Positions 25,502 to 33,960 of a stretch of DNA of 64,000 bases are shown here, in pieces (the first letter of the stretch is position 1; every line of letters starts with the position of its first letter). The position numbers and the translations under genes were made by a program. The DNA comes from Brevibacterium permense (GTDB lineage Bacteria; Actinomycetota; Actinomycetes; Actinomycetales; Brevibacteriaceae): assembly GCF_025506275.1 (NCBI RefSeq), contig NZ_QYCP01000088.1:1-64000 (forward strand), in the 5' to 3' direction. Below the pieces are notes generated by a model that had not been told where the DNA came from, did no database searches, and was given only the letters and a program-made list of their open reading frames with translations.

Positions 25502-25966
25502 TTCAGTTCTCCTTTGTTCGAGGTCCATCTTCACCGGAGGTGACCAGTGGTGGACCGTGTCCGTCGGGCAGGCCCTCGGATGTGAGAACTCGCCCTCGAG
25601 TGATCTGATTCACAGGTGATATCACAATACCGAATCCACTCACTGCTTGCCACTCTCCCCATGCGGTTCGAGTATCAAAAGTGCAGGTCAGGAACAGACT
25701 ATGGCCCGAGCTCGACACATGTGGCCGAGTTCCAAAGCGTTCCGTGGACAATTGTCGATCACGGCAGAGATGCTCCATCGTCCGACCAATGCACATCCGA
25801 GCACCGAGGCGGCCCATCTCCGAGAGGTCGTGTGCAGGATTCGCACGATCCCATATCGCGCCGAGGCGGCCCATCTTCGGGAGATCGAGGCAGGTTCCAT
25901 GAGGTCCGTTGGTGCGCCGAGGCGGACCATCTTGTCGATGCCGAGTGCCGTACCGCGAGTCCGAGT
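25502..25966. other. Intergenic with three-copy 19-mer
   Basis: 465 nt between the bkd operon and the hydrolase gene. Several open frames cross it in both directions, but none has a recognisable protein and they are explained by GC-rich repeats. The right half holds the three repeats listed at 25801-25932; the left half is the likely bkd promoter. Confidence 0.5.
25801..25932. repeat. Three spaced copies of a 19-mer containing CCGAGGCGG
   Basis: GCACCGAGGCGGCCCATCT at 25801-25819, GCGCCGAGGCGGCCCATCT at 25858-25876 and GCGCCGAGGCGGACCATCT at 25914-25932. Spacing is 57 and 56 nt from start to start; the sequence between them is less conserved. A related cluster occurs at 49041-49112. Confidence 0.8.
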
Positions 25967-27484
25967 TCAATGGCGTCTGCGCTTGCCCTGGTAGTCGCGC
26001 GTCTTCCCGAGGTCACCGGTGAAGAACCCTGAGTTCTTCGAGGTGAAGCGGTCGATTGCGGAATTCCCGCCCTTCAGCAGCAGACCGATCGAGGCCGCAT
26101 AGGCGACGGAGGAGTGCGCCGCCCCGGCCGAGGCGAACATCTCATCGAGTTCGGCATCGGTCTTGTCCGCCAGTTCGGGGACCTTGCGCAGTTCGTCGGG
26201 GTCGTAGTCGACGGTGATCGTCGACCAGTTCTTCGTCGCCGGGTTCTCGTTGCCGTCGAGATCGGGCACGAGGTCCTGTTCGTGTTCGATCGAAAGCACG
26301 TCGATTCCCGAATCGATGGCGAAGTCGGAGACCGGAGCACCGACCGTCATCAGGGCAGTGACGTTGACATCGTCGAGGAACGCCAGGTCCGCGGCGAGAG
26401 AGCCTGCGGTGATTCCTCCCTGTGAATATCCGACGAGCATGACCTCGGCGCCGCGGCCGATCCCGGCATCGGCGATCGCCTGGCGCACCATTTCGCGCAT
26501 CACGGTGTCGTTGCCGGCCATGCCCTGCACGTTCGTCGTCAGGTCCGTCGTATTGTCACCTGACTTCGGAGACCAGTCGGTGGTGGCGGGGACGTAGACG
26601 ATATAGCGGGTCGTCCCATCGGGTCCGACGACCTCCTCGATGCGGACCTGTCCGGAATCGGCTCCGCGGTGGCAGTTCGCTTCGCGGGAGAAGAGGTCTT
26701 CGACGTCACGCGGCGGTTCTTTGTGCGGAGCAGTCAGGCCATTCGCCCTCCATACCTCGACATCGGAGGGCAGCAGCAGTCCGAACGCGTTCGCACCTGC
26801 CAGGACCCAGATCGTCATCGAGGTCGAGTCGTGCGGCCAGAACGCGTGATCGCCTTCGGAATCGAGGATGAACGGAGGCAGCCCGAAGAATCCGACGACG
26901 AAGCCCGGCAGCACATGCTCGATGACGGCCCCGGTGACGTCGGACTGTTCGAACGCGAACGTGATCAGCGCTTCCTTCGCTTTCGCCTTCGTCTTGCTCA
27001 GGTCGATGCCGAACTGCTTGGTGATGACATCGTCGAGTCCGGTGACGTCGAGGATCTTCGTGACCACGACGACCTGGGCGCCTACGACGAGAGCGACGGG
27101 AATGATGACGGGCAGGCTGAGCGCGATGATGCGGCCGGTCGCGTAGCCGAGAGCGTCGAGCAGTCCGCCGAAGACTTCGCTGATGCCCTTCTCCGCCTGC
27201 CGGTAGGCGAAGGCAGCGGCTCGAACGGCGAGCAGTGTGGCCTCGAGTTCGAGCACCGAGACGGTCAGTTGGGCGTGGAACTGGATCCGGCAGGCATCGA
27301 GGTTGAGCGCCGTCACCGGGGCGGGGACCTGGGTGAGCAGGGTCGCGAGATCGAAGTCTCCGACAGCGGCGTCGATGGACAGATCGCCGATCTCGGCGAT
27401 GACGGTCTGCAGTGCGTCTCCGCTGCCGTCGGCACGTTCATCGACGGTGATCCGTCCGCCTCCGCGGGTCGTCGAACAGATCAT
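25967..27484 (-). CDS. Alpha/beta-hydrolase with helical N-terminal half, possible type VII secretion cargo
   Basis: 505 residues. The first 170 are helical, with a strongly hydrophobic stretch at about 118-145 that may cross or insert into a membrane. The second half is an alpha/beta-hydrolase fold: nucleophile elbow GYSQGG with Ser354, then an Asp/His-rich tail (IEHEQDLVPDLDGNENP). PE-PPE-type and other ESX-exported lipases use the same fold. The two small genes transcribed just ahead of it look like WXG100-type and chaperone-type partners, which supports export, but no ESX ATPase is in this window. AGGAG lies 8 nt before the ATG. Substrate unknown; cutinase- or lipase-like activity is the default guess. 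Confidence 0.7.
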   Translation of the reverse strand: MICSTTRGGGRITVDERADGSGDALQTVIAEIGDLSIDAAVGDFDLATLLTQVPAPVTALNLDACRIQFHAQLTVSVLELEATLLAVRAAAFAYRQAEKGISEVFGGLLDALGYATGRIIALSLPVIIPVALVVGAQVVVVTKILDVTGLDDVITKQFGIDLSKTKAKAKEALITFAFEQSDVTGAVIEHVLPGFVVGFFGLPPFILDSEGDHAFWPHDSTSMTIWVLAGANAFGLLLPSDVEVWRANGLTAPHKEPPRDVEDLFSREANCHRGADSGQVRIEEVVGPDGTTRYIVYVPATTDWSPKSGDNTTDLTTNVQGMAGNDTVMREMVRQAIADAGIGRGAEVMLVGYSQGGITAGSLAADLAFLDDVNVTALMTVGAPVSDFAIDSGIDVLSIEHEQDLVPDLDGNENPATKNWSTITVDYDPDELRKVPELADKTDAELDEMFASAGAAHSSVAYAASIGLLLKGGNSAIDRFTSKNSGFFTGDLGKTRDYQGKRRRH

Positions 27485-27583
27485 CGCGGGTCTCCTCTCA
27501 TGTCTCGCTCCCGACCGATCTCAGTCCTGAGTCCCCGCCGGCTTCGGAGGCCACGAGTTCCCAGCGGTCAGAGGCTGCCGGCG

Positions 27584-28315
27584 TCAACTCGGAGCTCCTG
27601 CCGTCAGCGTCCGCGTGAGCACGGCGCTCAGCAGCATTCGCACCGCCGATTCGCCGGCGTCGACGTCATCGTCGACGGTGACGGAATCGCCGGCGCGCTC
27701 GATGACCGGCCGGAACCATGTCCCGCCCTCTCGGCGGAGGAATTCCAGCCCTGTCGCACCCCGTCCGGACGCCCAGCTGAGCGTGAGCACACAGTCCTGG
27801 TCGACGAGCTCGGTGAGATCCTCGACGACGTGCCCGATTCGTCCCGGCTCGATCCGGCGCAGCAGTTGGTGCCGCGCGAAGTCCTCGAACCCCTCCCCCT
27901 GCAACGCGAGGATCGCATGCGCGATGCCCGGCCCCAGGCACAGTGTCAGGTGGACGGTTTCGACTCCCGATGACACGACGACGCTGATGCGCGTGCGCGC
28001 CCTATTGAGTTCGGAGGCGAAGCCGCGCAGCCATGCGGTGAGCACATGGAGGTCCCGTCTCGCGCCCCCACTGCCCTCGCCCATTCCCGACGTTCCGGCA
28101 CCAGTCCCCGAACCTGCGGCCGCAGTCCCTGCGGTTGCATTGGATCTTTCCTCCTCCGCCGAGGCGGCTCGGGAGTCCCGGTCGACCCGGCGAGGGAGCA
28201 GATCGGGCGGCCAGAGACGACGGAGCCGTTCGGGCAGTCTGCTGATCCGGTCGAGGTCGACGACGATCCAACTGTCGATGCCGGCGCCCTCACGTTCGGC
28301 GGGGTGAGTGTTCAC
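27584..28315 (-). CDS. Hypothetical protein, possibly EspG-like partner
   Basis: 243 residues starting with a GTG that overlaps the stop of the preceding small gene (GTGA). The N-terminal third is variable and rich in Ser/Gly/Ala (about 55-90). The remaining part alternates strands and helices (SVVVSSGVETVHLTLCLGP, then ILALQGEGFEDFARHQL), which reminds me of EspG, the chaperone of ESX substrates. The similarity is only in length, position and general pattern. It has no signal peptide or transmembrane segment. It lies between the WXG-like gene and the hydrolase gene in one operon, with a 99-nt gap to the latter. Confidence 0.5.
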   Translation of the reverse strand: MNTHPAEREGAGIDSWIVVDLDRISRLPERLRRLWPPDLLPRRVDRDSRAASAEEERSNATAGTAAAGSGTGAGTSGMGEGSGGARRDLHVLTAWLRGFASELNRARTRISVVVSSGVETVHLTLCLGPGIAHAILALQGEGFEDFARHQLLRRIEPGRIGHVVEDLTELVDQDCVLTLSWASGRGATGLEFLRREGGTWFRPVIERAGDSVTVDDDVDAGESAVRMLLSAVLTRTLTAGAPS

Positions 28316-28557
28316 AGCTGGATCCGTCCGCCCACGGACACGACCTGCAGGTGGAGGTCATACGCCTCGGCGAGCTTCTCCGCCCTCTCGCCCAACTTGT
28401 CGATCGATTCTGCGCACGAGGCCACCCGGTCATCGAGCAGCCCTCCCGCCGGGGAATCCCATCCGTCGATCTGGCGGCAGCTCTGCGCCAGGGAGTGCAG
28501 CACCTCCGCTCGCCGTCTCCACTGCTCGCGATTGCGCTCCAATTCGTCAGTGATCAT
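28312..28557 (-). CDS. Small WXG100-like helical protein
   Basis: 81 residues with two long charged helices around a turn reading DGWDSPAGGLLDD. This has the shape of WXG100/ESAT-6-type proteins (helix, W-x-G-type turn followed by PA, helix), but the third turn residue is Ser, not Gly. No signal peptide. The ATG at 28557 has GGAGG 8 nt upstream, and the stop overlaps the next gene. First gene of the operon. As a WXG-like protein it could be an export partner of the hydrolase; alternatively it is an unrelated helical hairpin. Confidence 0.6.
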   Translation of the reverse strand: MITDELERNREQWRRRAEVLHSLAQSCRQIDGWDSPAGGLLDDRVASCAESIDKLGERAEKLAEAYDLHLQVVSVGGRIQL

Positions 28558-28809
28558 GCCCCAGTCCTCCCACCTGCCTGTTCGGCATCCGAGCCCGAAT
28601 CACTCGACCGTAGGCGGCAGCGGCTCGAACAGAGAAGCTTCGATTCCAAGGCTGGGGAAGAGGCTTGAGCGTCCACAGGGCACAGGCGTCGAAGTCACCA
28701 CCGAATCCACAAGGGGCGATGCTCGAGTCCCGTGGTCCCGCCGGCCCCTGGCGATCGGTCGGCGCGGACAGGTGCCGCTCCGCTTCGCCGCTCATGAGAA
28801 AATGAGAGC

Positions 28810-30243
28810 ATGCCGACTGTTTCCCTTGCCGAAATCTCGCCCGCCATCGCTCTCGGACCGCTTGATGGTCGCTACCGCAAAGACACCGCTGACCTCGTCG
28901 ATCATCTCTCCGAGGCGGCGCTCAATCGCAACCGCATCATCGTTGAGATCGAATGGTTCATCCATCTCGCACAGAACTCGGTGATCGAGGGCGTTCGCAC
29001 CCTCACCCCCGATGAGATCGACGCACTGCGTGCCTTCGCCGCCGACTTCGACGCCGACACCATCGCCACGCTGGCCGCTCATGAAGCCGTCACCGTCCAT
29101 GACGTCAAGGCCGTCGAATACACAATCAAAGAAGCCCTAGTGACGATCGGCGCCGAGGACCTCGGCGAGCTCGTCCACTTCTGCTGCACGTCCGAAGACA
29201 TCAACAACCTGTCCTGGGCGCTGGGCATCAAGGGTGCCACCGAACAGGTGTGGCTGCCGAGAGCGAAGGCCCTCATCGACGCTCTCGCCGAGTCCGCCGC
29301 GGAACTGGCCGAAGTTCCGATGCTCGCCCACACCCACGGACAGCCGGCCACTCCGACGACGATGGGCAAGGAGCTCGCCGTCTTCATCCACCGCCTGCGC
29401 CGTCAGTACGAACGCATCGCCGCCACCGAGTTCCTCGGCAAGATCAACGGCGCCACGGGCACCTATTCGGCCCATCTGGCCGCTGTGCCGGGAGCGGATT
29501 GGCCGCAGATCGCCCGCACCTTCGTCGAAGACCGTCTCGGGCTGACCTTCAACTCGCTGACCACGCAGATCGAATCCCACGACTGGAACTCCGAGCTGTT
29601 CGCCGATATCGCTCGGTTCAACCGGATCGCACACAACCTGGCCACCGATATGTGGACCTACATCTCGATGAACTACTTCAAGCAGATCCCCGTCGCGGGT
29701 GCGACCGGTTCGTCGACGATGCCGCACAAGGTCAACCCGATCCGCTTCGAGAACGCCGAAGCCAACCTCGAACTCTCCTGCGCCCTGCTCGATTCCCTCG
29801 GCTCGACGCTGATCACCTCGCGGATGCAGCGCGACCTCACCGACTCGACCTCGCAGCGCAATATCGGTGTCGCCTACGGCCACTCGGTGCTTGCGCTCAA
29901 CAACCTGGTCAAGGGCCTCGGTGCGCTTGCCATCAACGAGGATGCTCTGGCCGCCGACCTCGACGGCAACTGGGAGGTCCTCGGTGAAGCCGTCCAGTCG
30001 GTCATGCGTGCCGCCGGGCTGCAGGGCGTGCCGGGAATGGACAACCCGTACGAAACGCTCAAGGAACTCACTCGCGGCAAGCGCATCAACCAAGCCGATC
30101 TGCAGGCGTTCGTCGACGGTCTCGGACTGCCCGAGGAGCGTGCCGAACTGCTCAAGGCCCTCACGCCTGCCACCTACACCGGTGTCGCGGCTCAGCTCGC
30201 CGAGTCCGAGGTCTCGGACTGGCAGGCCTTCAGCGAAGGCTGA
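28810..30243 (+). CDS. purB: Adenylosuccinate lyase
   Basis: Cleaves SAICAR to AICAR and adenylosuccinate to AMP in purine synthesis. Seen: fumarase/aspartase signature GSSTMPHKVNPIRFENAE (catalytic Ser loop), HTHGQPATPTTMGKE with the general acid His, and TSEDINNLSWAL. 477 residues, of the longer E. coli-like form (start ...GPLDGRYRKDTADLV). Divergent from the hydrolase module, with 252 nt between. GAGAG lies just before the ATG. A perfect-looking hairpin follows the stop. Confidence 0.96.
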   Translation: MPTVSLAEISPAIALGPLDGRYRKDTADLVDHLSEAALNRNRIIVEIEWFIHLAQNSVIEGVRTLTPDEIDALRAFAADFDADTIATLAAHEAVTVHDVKAVEYTIKEALVTIGAEDLGELVHFCCTSEDINNLSWALGIKGATEQVWLPRAKALIDALAESAAELAEVPMLAHTHGQPATPTTMGKELAVFIHRLRRQYERIAATEFLGKINGATGTYSAHLAAVPGADWPQIARTFVEDRLGLTFNSLTTQIESHDWNSELFADIARFNRIAHNLATDMWTYISMNYFKQIPVAGATGSSTMPHKVNPIRFENAEANLELSCALLDSLGSTLITSRMQRDLTDSTSQRNIGVAYGHSVLALNNLVKGLGALAINEDALAADLDGNWEVLGEAVQSVMRAAGLQGVPGMDNPYETLKELTRGKRINQADLQAFVDGLGLPEERAELLKALTPATYTGVAAQLAESEVSDWQAFSEG

Positions 30244-30264
30244 TCTCAGGCCCTGACAACGCGT

Positions 30265-30298
30265 CGAGGCCGGTCTCCGAATTCGGAGATCGGCCTCG
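30265..30298. terminator. Terminator hairpin after purB
   Basis: CGAGGCCGGTCTCCGAA (30265-30281) is followed directly by TTCGGAGATCGGCCTCG (30282-30298), complementary at 16 of 17 positions. It begins 22 nt after the purB stop, between convergent genes. Confidence 0.8.
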
Positions 30299-30405
30299 AG
30301 GCGCATTTCGCTGGTCGGCGGACGCCGCCCTGCCTCATGCTTGGCGGGTCGCAGCCACATGACTCACGGTTCGCAGCCGCCGCCCTCGCGAGTCGGCCTC
30401 GAAAG

Positions 30406-31212
30406 TCAGACGGAGGGGACGTCGAAGGTCGTCGTGAACTCCGGGACCTTCTCGTCGGTTCCCAGCACCTTGCCGGGTCCGCGTTCGTAGCGGATCGTGT
30501 AGGCGTCCTGCTTCTCGTTCGGAACATAGGCGAGCCAGCCCTGGTGGGTTCCGCCGTCTCGGCGTCTGACGTCTTCGAAGGGTTCATAGCCGGCAGCTCG
30601 CATTTCGGCTTCGAGGCCGTCGGTCTGGTCGTATCGGTAGTCCGCCCCGCCGTCTTCGGAGATCTTGAATGCTCCGGACTGGATGAGTCCGCTGTATTTC
30701 TGCCCTGGGGTGATCTTGACTTCGAGGAGGACGACTTCGCCCCCGAGTTCGATCGCCGATGCCCTCTTGGACGACTCGAAGTTCCGCACCGCAGAGAGCA
30801 CCTCGATCTTGTCCTGCATCTCCGGATCCTCGAAGTTTTCGCCGATGCTGACCTGCCCCTGGCTGCCGGACGACGCTCCCGAGTCCGAACCGGTGGACCC
30901 GTCAGCCGCCGAGGTCGATGACGAGGCGTTCGAGGTCGACTGATCGGAACTCGAGTCCTGACCACCGGTCTGGTCCTGTCCGGTCTGATCCTGGCCGTTC
31001 TGGTCGGCATTCGACTCCTGGCCGTTCTGGTCGCCCTGATCCTGACCGTTCTGATCCTGGCCGCCCTGATCCTGAGCGTCGGTGTTCGACTGTTCTCCGG
31101 TCTGGCCCTGTTCGGGCTGGACGGCCTGGCTGATGAGCGAGCAGCCCGAGAAGGCGAGTGTGCAGCTGAACAGGGCGGCAGCGGTGAAGGTGGCACGCTT
31201 CATGCGTTTCAT
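30406..31212 (-). CDS. Lipoprotein with repetitive Gln/Asp linker and DUF4352-like domain
   Basis: 268 residues. Signal peptide with lipobox LAFSGC (lipid Cys at about 24), then a low-complexity linker of about 90 residues built from D-Q-N-G-Q-D-Q units, then a folded C-terminal domain (about 115-268) that looks like the beta-sandwich found in many Gram-positive lipoproteins (DUF4352 type; EVVLLEVKITPGQ). So it is exported and tethered to the outer face of the membrane, the linker reaching through the wall. AAGGAG 5 nt before the ATG. Role unknown. Repeat number in the linker may vary between strains. Convergent with purB. Confidence 0.8.
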   Translation of the reverse strand: MKRMKRATFTAAALFSCTLAFSGCSLISQAVQPEQGQTGEQSNTDAQDQGGQDQNGQDQGDQNGQESNADQNGQDQTGQDQTGGQDSSSDQSTSNASSSTSAADGSTGSDSGASSGSQGQVSIGENFEDPEMQDKIEVLSAVRNFESSKRASAIELGGEVVLLEVKITPGQKYSGLIQSGAFKISEDGGADYRYDQTDGLEAEMRAAGYEPFEDVRRRDGGTHQGWLAYVPNEKQDAYTIRYERGPGKVLGTDEKVPEFTTTFDVPSV

Positions 31213-31366
31213 GATGACTCCTTGATCGGTCTCTCACACCCGGGAGTCGTTCGCCCGAATGCGTGTTCTGAAACCAACCTATGAGCTCATCGAGCGCGAG
31301 ATGTGCGCAGAGTGTGGCAGAACGGCAACGCCTGTCACCGATCCGCCGCAGCCCCCGGCCACGCTC

Positions 31367-32746
31367 TCAAGCAGGGACGAGATGTTTGTCCGCGTCCACC
31401 TCGGCGAGGGTCTTCTTGCCCATGCTGCGGGCGAGGATGAGGGTCGGGACTCCGGCGACGACGATGACCACGGTGGCATAGATCGCCGGCGCCAGAGTGA
31501 TGCCCGTCGACGACATGAGTGCCGTGGCGATGAGCGGGGAGAGACCGCCGAAGAGCACGGTGGCGACGTTGTAGCCGATCGCCATGCCGGAGAAGCGGCT
31601 CGTGCCGGTGAACTGCTCGGGCACCATGGCAGCGGCCACCGCGCTCCACCCGGCCGCGGGAATTGCGAGGAACGCCGACCCTGCGATTGCGATGCCCGCA
31701 GACTGGTTGGACAGCAGCACGTACGCGGGAATCGTCGTGAAGACGAAGACAGCCATGAGTGCTGCCAGCGTGATTTTGCGTCCGAACCTGTCCGAGGCGA
31801 GGCCGAAGAACGGGGTGACGACGATGGCGACGACGGCCGCGACCGTGCCCAGTGCCAGGGAGCCGGAGTTCGGGATCTTCGCCACCTCTTCGATGTACGT
31901 GGGCACATAGGTGATGTTGAGGAAGTAGCTGACCGAGCCGATCGAGGAGATGAGGAACGCCACGAGGATCGCCCGCGGCTGTTCGAGGATCGCAGTGATG
32001 AGCGGGGAGCGCTCGAGGGCCGTATCTTTCGTGCCCTTATTCTCCTTCTCTGCCTGCTGCAGCCGTTTGAAGGTCTCGGTCTCCTCCATCATCGACCGCA
32101 GCGGAACCATGAGGATGGCGAGCACAGCACCGAGGACGAACAGCAGCCGCCAACCCCAGGAATCCATCGCCTCGGGACTGAGCGTATTCGCCAGCAGCGC
32201 ACCGGATCCCACCGCCAGGAGCGCACCGACCTCGCTGTTGGCCGCAGCCCAGCTGGCCGCCAATCCGCGCTTTCCCGGTCCCGCCGATTCCATGAGGAAG
32301 ACCATGATTCCCGTGTATTCCGCGCCGACGGAGAATCCGGACAGGCAGCGCAGGGCGACCATGAGGACGCCGGCCCAGATGCCGATCGTGTCGTAGTTCG
32401 GGATCACCGCGATCCCGAGCATGGAGATCGCCATGAGGACCGCGGAGATGATGAGCGTCGATCGTCGTCCGATCCGATCACCGAGGTGGCCGAAGACCAT
32501 CGCGCCCAAGGGCCGAAAGAGGAATCCCGCCGCACCGACCCCGAGGGTCAGCAGCAGAGAATCCGTCTGATCGCCGAAGAACTCCTTGGTCAGGGTCGTG
32601 GCGACATAGAAGAAGATCGAGAAGTCGTACCATTCGACGACGGTGCCGAATGCGGCGACGAACATCGACCTGCGCCGGCCTCTCTCCCGCTCGCGGCTGG
32701 TCGCCCGGCTGGGAGATGCGGGATGGTTCCGATCCGACGCGGTCAT
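31367..32746 (-). CDS. MFS transporter, MHS family
   Basis: Second metabolite:H+ symporter of the window: GTVVEWYDFSIFFYVA at the start of helix 1, RPLGAMVFGHLGDRIGRRS between helices 2 and 3, and LRCLSGFSVGAEYTGIM in helix 4. 459 residues from the ATG at 32746, where a TANNNT hexamer ends 6 nt upstream and no SD is seen, pointing to a leaderless mRNA; the longer reading to 32884 adds unconserved sequence. Substrate unknown; related members carry organic acids or osmolytes. It is divergent from an alpha/beta hydrolase gene that might process a substrate it brings in, but this is weak. Confidence 0.88.
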   Translation of the reverse strand: MTASDRNHPASPSRATSRERERGRRRSMFVAAFGTVVEWYDFSIFFYVATTLTKEFFGDQTDSLLLTLGVGAAGFLFRPLGAMVFGHLGDRIGRRSTLIISAVLMAISMLGIAVIPNYDTIGIWAGVLMVALRCLSGFSVGAEYTGIMVFLMESAGPGKRGLAASWAAANSEVGALLAVGSGALLANTLSPEAMDSWGWRLLFVLGAVLAILMVPLRSMMEETETFKRLQQAEKENKGTKDTALERSPLITAILEQPRAILVAFLISSIGSVSYFLNITYVPTYIEEVAKIPNSGSLALGTVAAVVAIVVTPFFGLASDRFGRKITLAALMAVFVFTTIPAYVLLSNQSAGIAIAGSAFLAIPAAGWSAVAAAMVPEQFTGTSRFSGMAIGYNVATVLFGGLSPLIATALMSSTGITLAPAIYATVVIVVAGVPTLILARSMGKKTLAEVDADKHLVPA

Positions 32747-32752
32747 TCTCTG

Positions 32753-32758
32753 AGCGTA
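32753..32758 (-). promoter_or_regulatory. Possible -10 hexamer of MHS transporter, leaderless
   Basis: TACGCT on the minus strand ends 6 nt before the ATG at 32746. It is a weaker match than TAGACT, but no SD is present. Confidence 0.35.
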
Positions 32759-32939
32759 CCAGCAGGCTCGGACATGGGATCCCGCGAAGGAGTTCGGTGA
32801 ATTCCTGCCGAGGATTGCGGCGGGGACGGGCCGGGGGCTGCAGCGGGAGGGTACCGAACACGCCGGCACGGATGGCAACGCCAAGAATTATATTACCGAC
32901 TAGTAGTGCCCTGGCGTCACGGTGATTACGCTGAAGGAT

Positions 32940-33824
32940 ATGGACTCACTTCTCAAGCAGGACGTACGCATCCCGGTGCCGAGCCGGTACGGATCCAGCG
33001 ACCTCGAGGGGCATCTCTTCCTCCCCACGGCCGACCCCCGTGCGGTGCTGACGATCCACCCGGCGACCGCGACTCCGGAACGCTTCTACTTCTCCTTCGC
33101 CGAGGCGGCCGCCGCGAGAGGGTTCGCCGTGATCACCTACGGCTTCCGCGGCGTCGGCGATCGAACGGAAGCTCGCGCACATCGCCACATCCGCATGCGC
33201 GACTGGATCTCCGAAGATGTGGCGGCAGCGGGAGCCTGGGCGGAGGAGAGATTCCCTGATCTGCCGCATACGGCGTTGGGCCACAGCGTCGGCGGGCACG
33301 CTCTGCTCCTGGGATACGGCGGTCAGCGTCTGAGTGGAATCGCCACGGTCGCCACAGCGATGGTGGCGGCGCGCCAAATCGCACCCCGCAGCGAGCGCTT
33401 CCGAGTGGAATTCGGCCTCGGGGTCTGCGGCAGAGCGATTACTCGGGTGTTCGGGTACATGCCCGGCAGCCGAGTAGGACTCGGTGAGGACATTCCCGCT
33501 GCCGCTCTCTACGAGTGGACGAAATGGCTGCGCCGCCCCCACTTCTTCTTCGATGACCCGAGCTTCGACGCCGAGGCGCGAGCCTCCCGACTGCGCACAC
33601 CTGTGCTCGCCATCGGCACCTCAGACGATCCGTGGGCGACACAGGCGTTCATCGATGCGATCACCGACCGGCTGCGACTGGCCCCGGTGACTCGTCGCAC
33701 TTTCGCCCCGGAGGAGCTCGGGGTGACGAGCATCGGACATCACGGCCTGATGCGCAGATCGACCGCCGAGGCGGCCTGGCCGGAGATCCTCGACTGGCTC
33801 GGCGCGCGAGCAGCCGAAGAATAG
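32940..33824 (+). CDS. Alpha/beta-hydrolase (serine hydrolase)
   Basis: About 294 residues from the ATG at 32940, with AAGGA just ahead; a GTG at 32922 is also in frame. Seen: nucleophile elbow GHSVGGH, an oxyanion-type region HPATATPERFYF, late Asp in IGTSDDPWAT and catalytic His in GHHGLM. This pattern matches a cytosolic family of hydrolases annotated as alpha/beta-hydrolase or serine aminopeptidase S33-like, with no defined substrate. No signal peptide. The upstream region is AT-rich (around 32888-32912), with TATATT and ACTAGT, and probably holds the promoter and perhaps an operator. A family 3 palindromic repeat begins at its stop codon. Confidence 0.8.
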   Translation: MDSLLKQDVRIPVPSRYGSSDLEGHLFLPTADPRAVLTIHPATATPERFYFSFAEAAAARGFAVITYGFRGVGDRTEARAHRHIRMRDWISEDVAAAGAWAEERFPDLPHTALGHSVGGHALLLGYGGQRLSGIATVATAMVAARQIAPRSERFRVEFGLGVCGRAITRVFGYMPGSRVGLGEDIPAAALYEWTKWLRRPHFFFDDPSFDAEARASRLRTPVLAIGTSDDPWATQAFIDAITDRLRLAPVTRRTFAPEELGVTSIGHHGLMRRSTAEAAWPEILDWLGARAAEE

Positions 33825-33870
33825 GTCACTGCCGGAGACTTTCCGCGCCCAGGAGTATCCGTTTGCGACC
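33823..33870. repeat. Palindromic intergenic repeat, family 3, copy E
   Basis: 48 nt starting AGGTCACTGCCGGAGACT and ending AGTATCCGTTTGCGACC. It is identical at 37 of 48 positions to the better palindrome at 38253-38300, with no gaps. Here pairing between the arms has partly decayed. Starts inside the stop codon of the hydrolase gene. Confidence 0.7.
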
Positions 33871-33879
33871 ACTTGTCGA

Positions 33880-33960
33880 CTGACCTCCCCTCAGCCGCCG
33901 ACGACGCTGACCTCCCCTCAGCAGCGGGTGACGCTGACCTCCCCTCAGCCGCGGGTGACG
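33880..33960. repeat. Three tandem 27-bp repeats over the 3-prime end of the oxidase gene
   Basis: Copies at 33880-33906, 33907-33933 and 33934-33960, each beginning CTGACCTCCCCTCAGC. The last copy contains the final codons (V-T-R-G) and TGA of the FAD oxidoreductase on the minus strand. The others repeat that end, including an in-frame TGA, in the 3-prime noncoding part. Confidence 0.9.

Noticed and set aside
25660..25700. tRNA-like GGTTCGA stretch
   Set aside because: No acceptor stem, D-arm or anticodon arm can be drawn around it; likewise the TTCGAA near 21778.
25503..25970. 155-codon minus-strand frame and 115-codon plus-strand frame over the 19-mer repeats
   Set aside because: Apparent peptide repeats (for example MGRLGA, EAAHLRE) come from the DNA repeats; no protein family is recognisable in either frame.
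26669..27973. 434-codon plus-strand frame across the hydrolase module
   Set aside because: Asp/Arg/Glu-rich shadow of the minus-strand genes; no motifs and no start signals.
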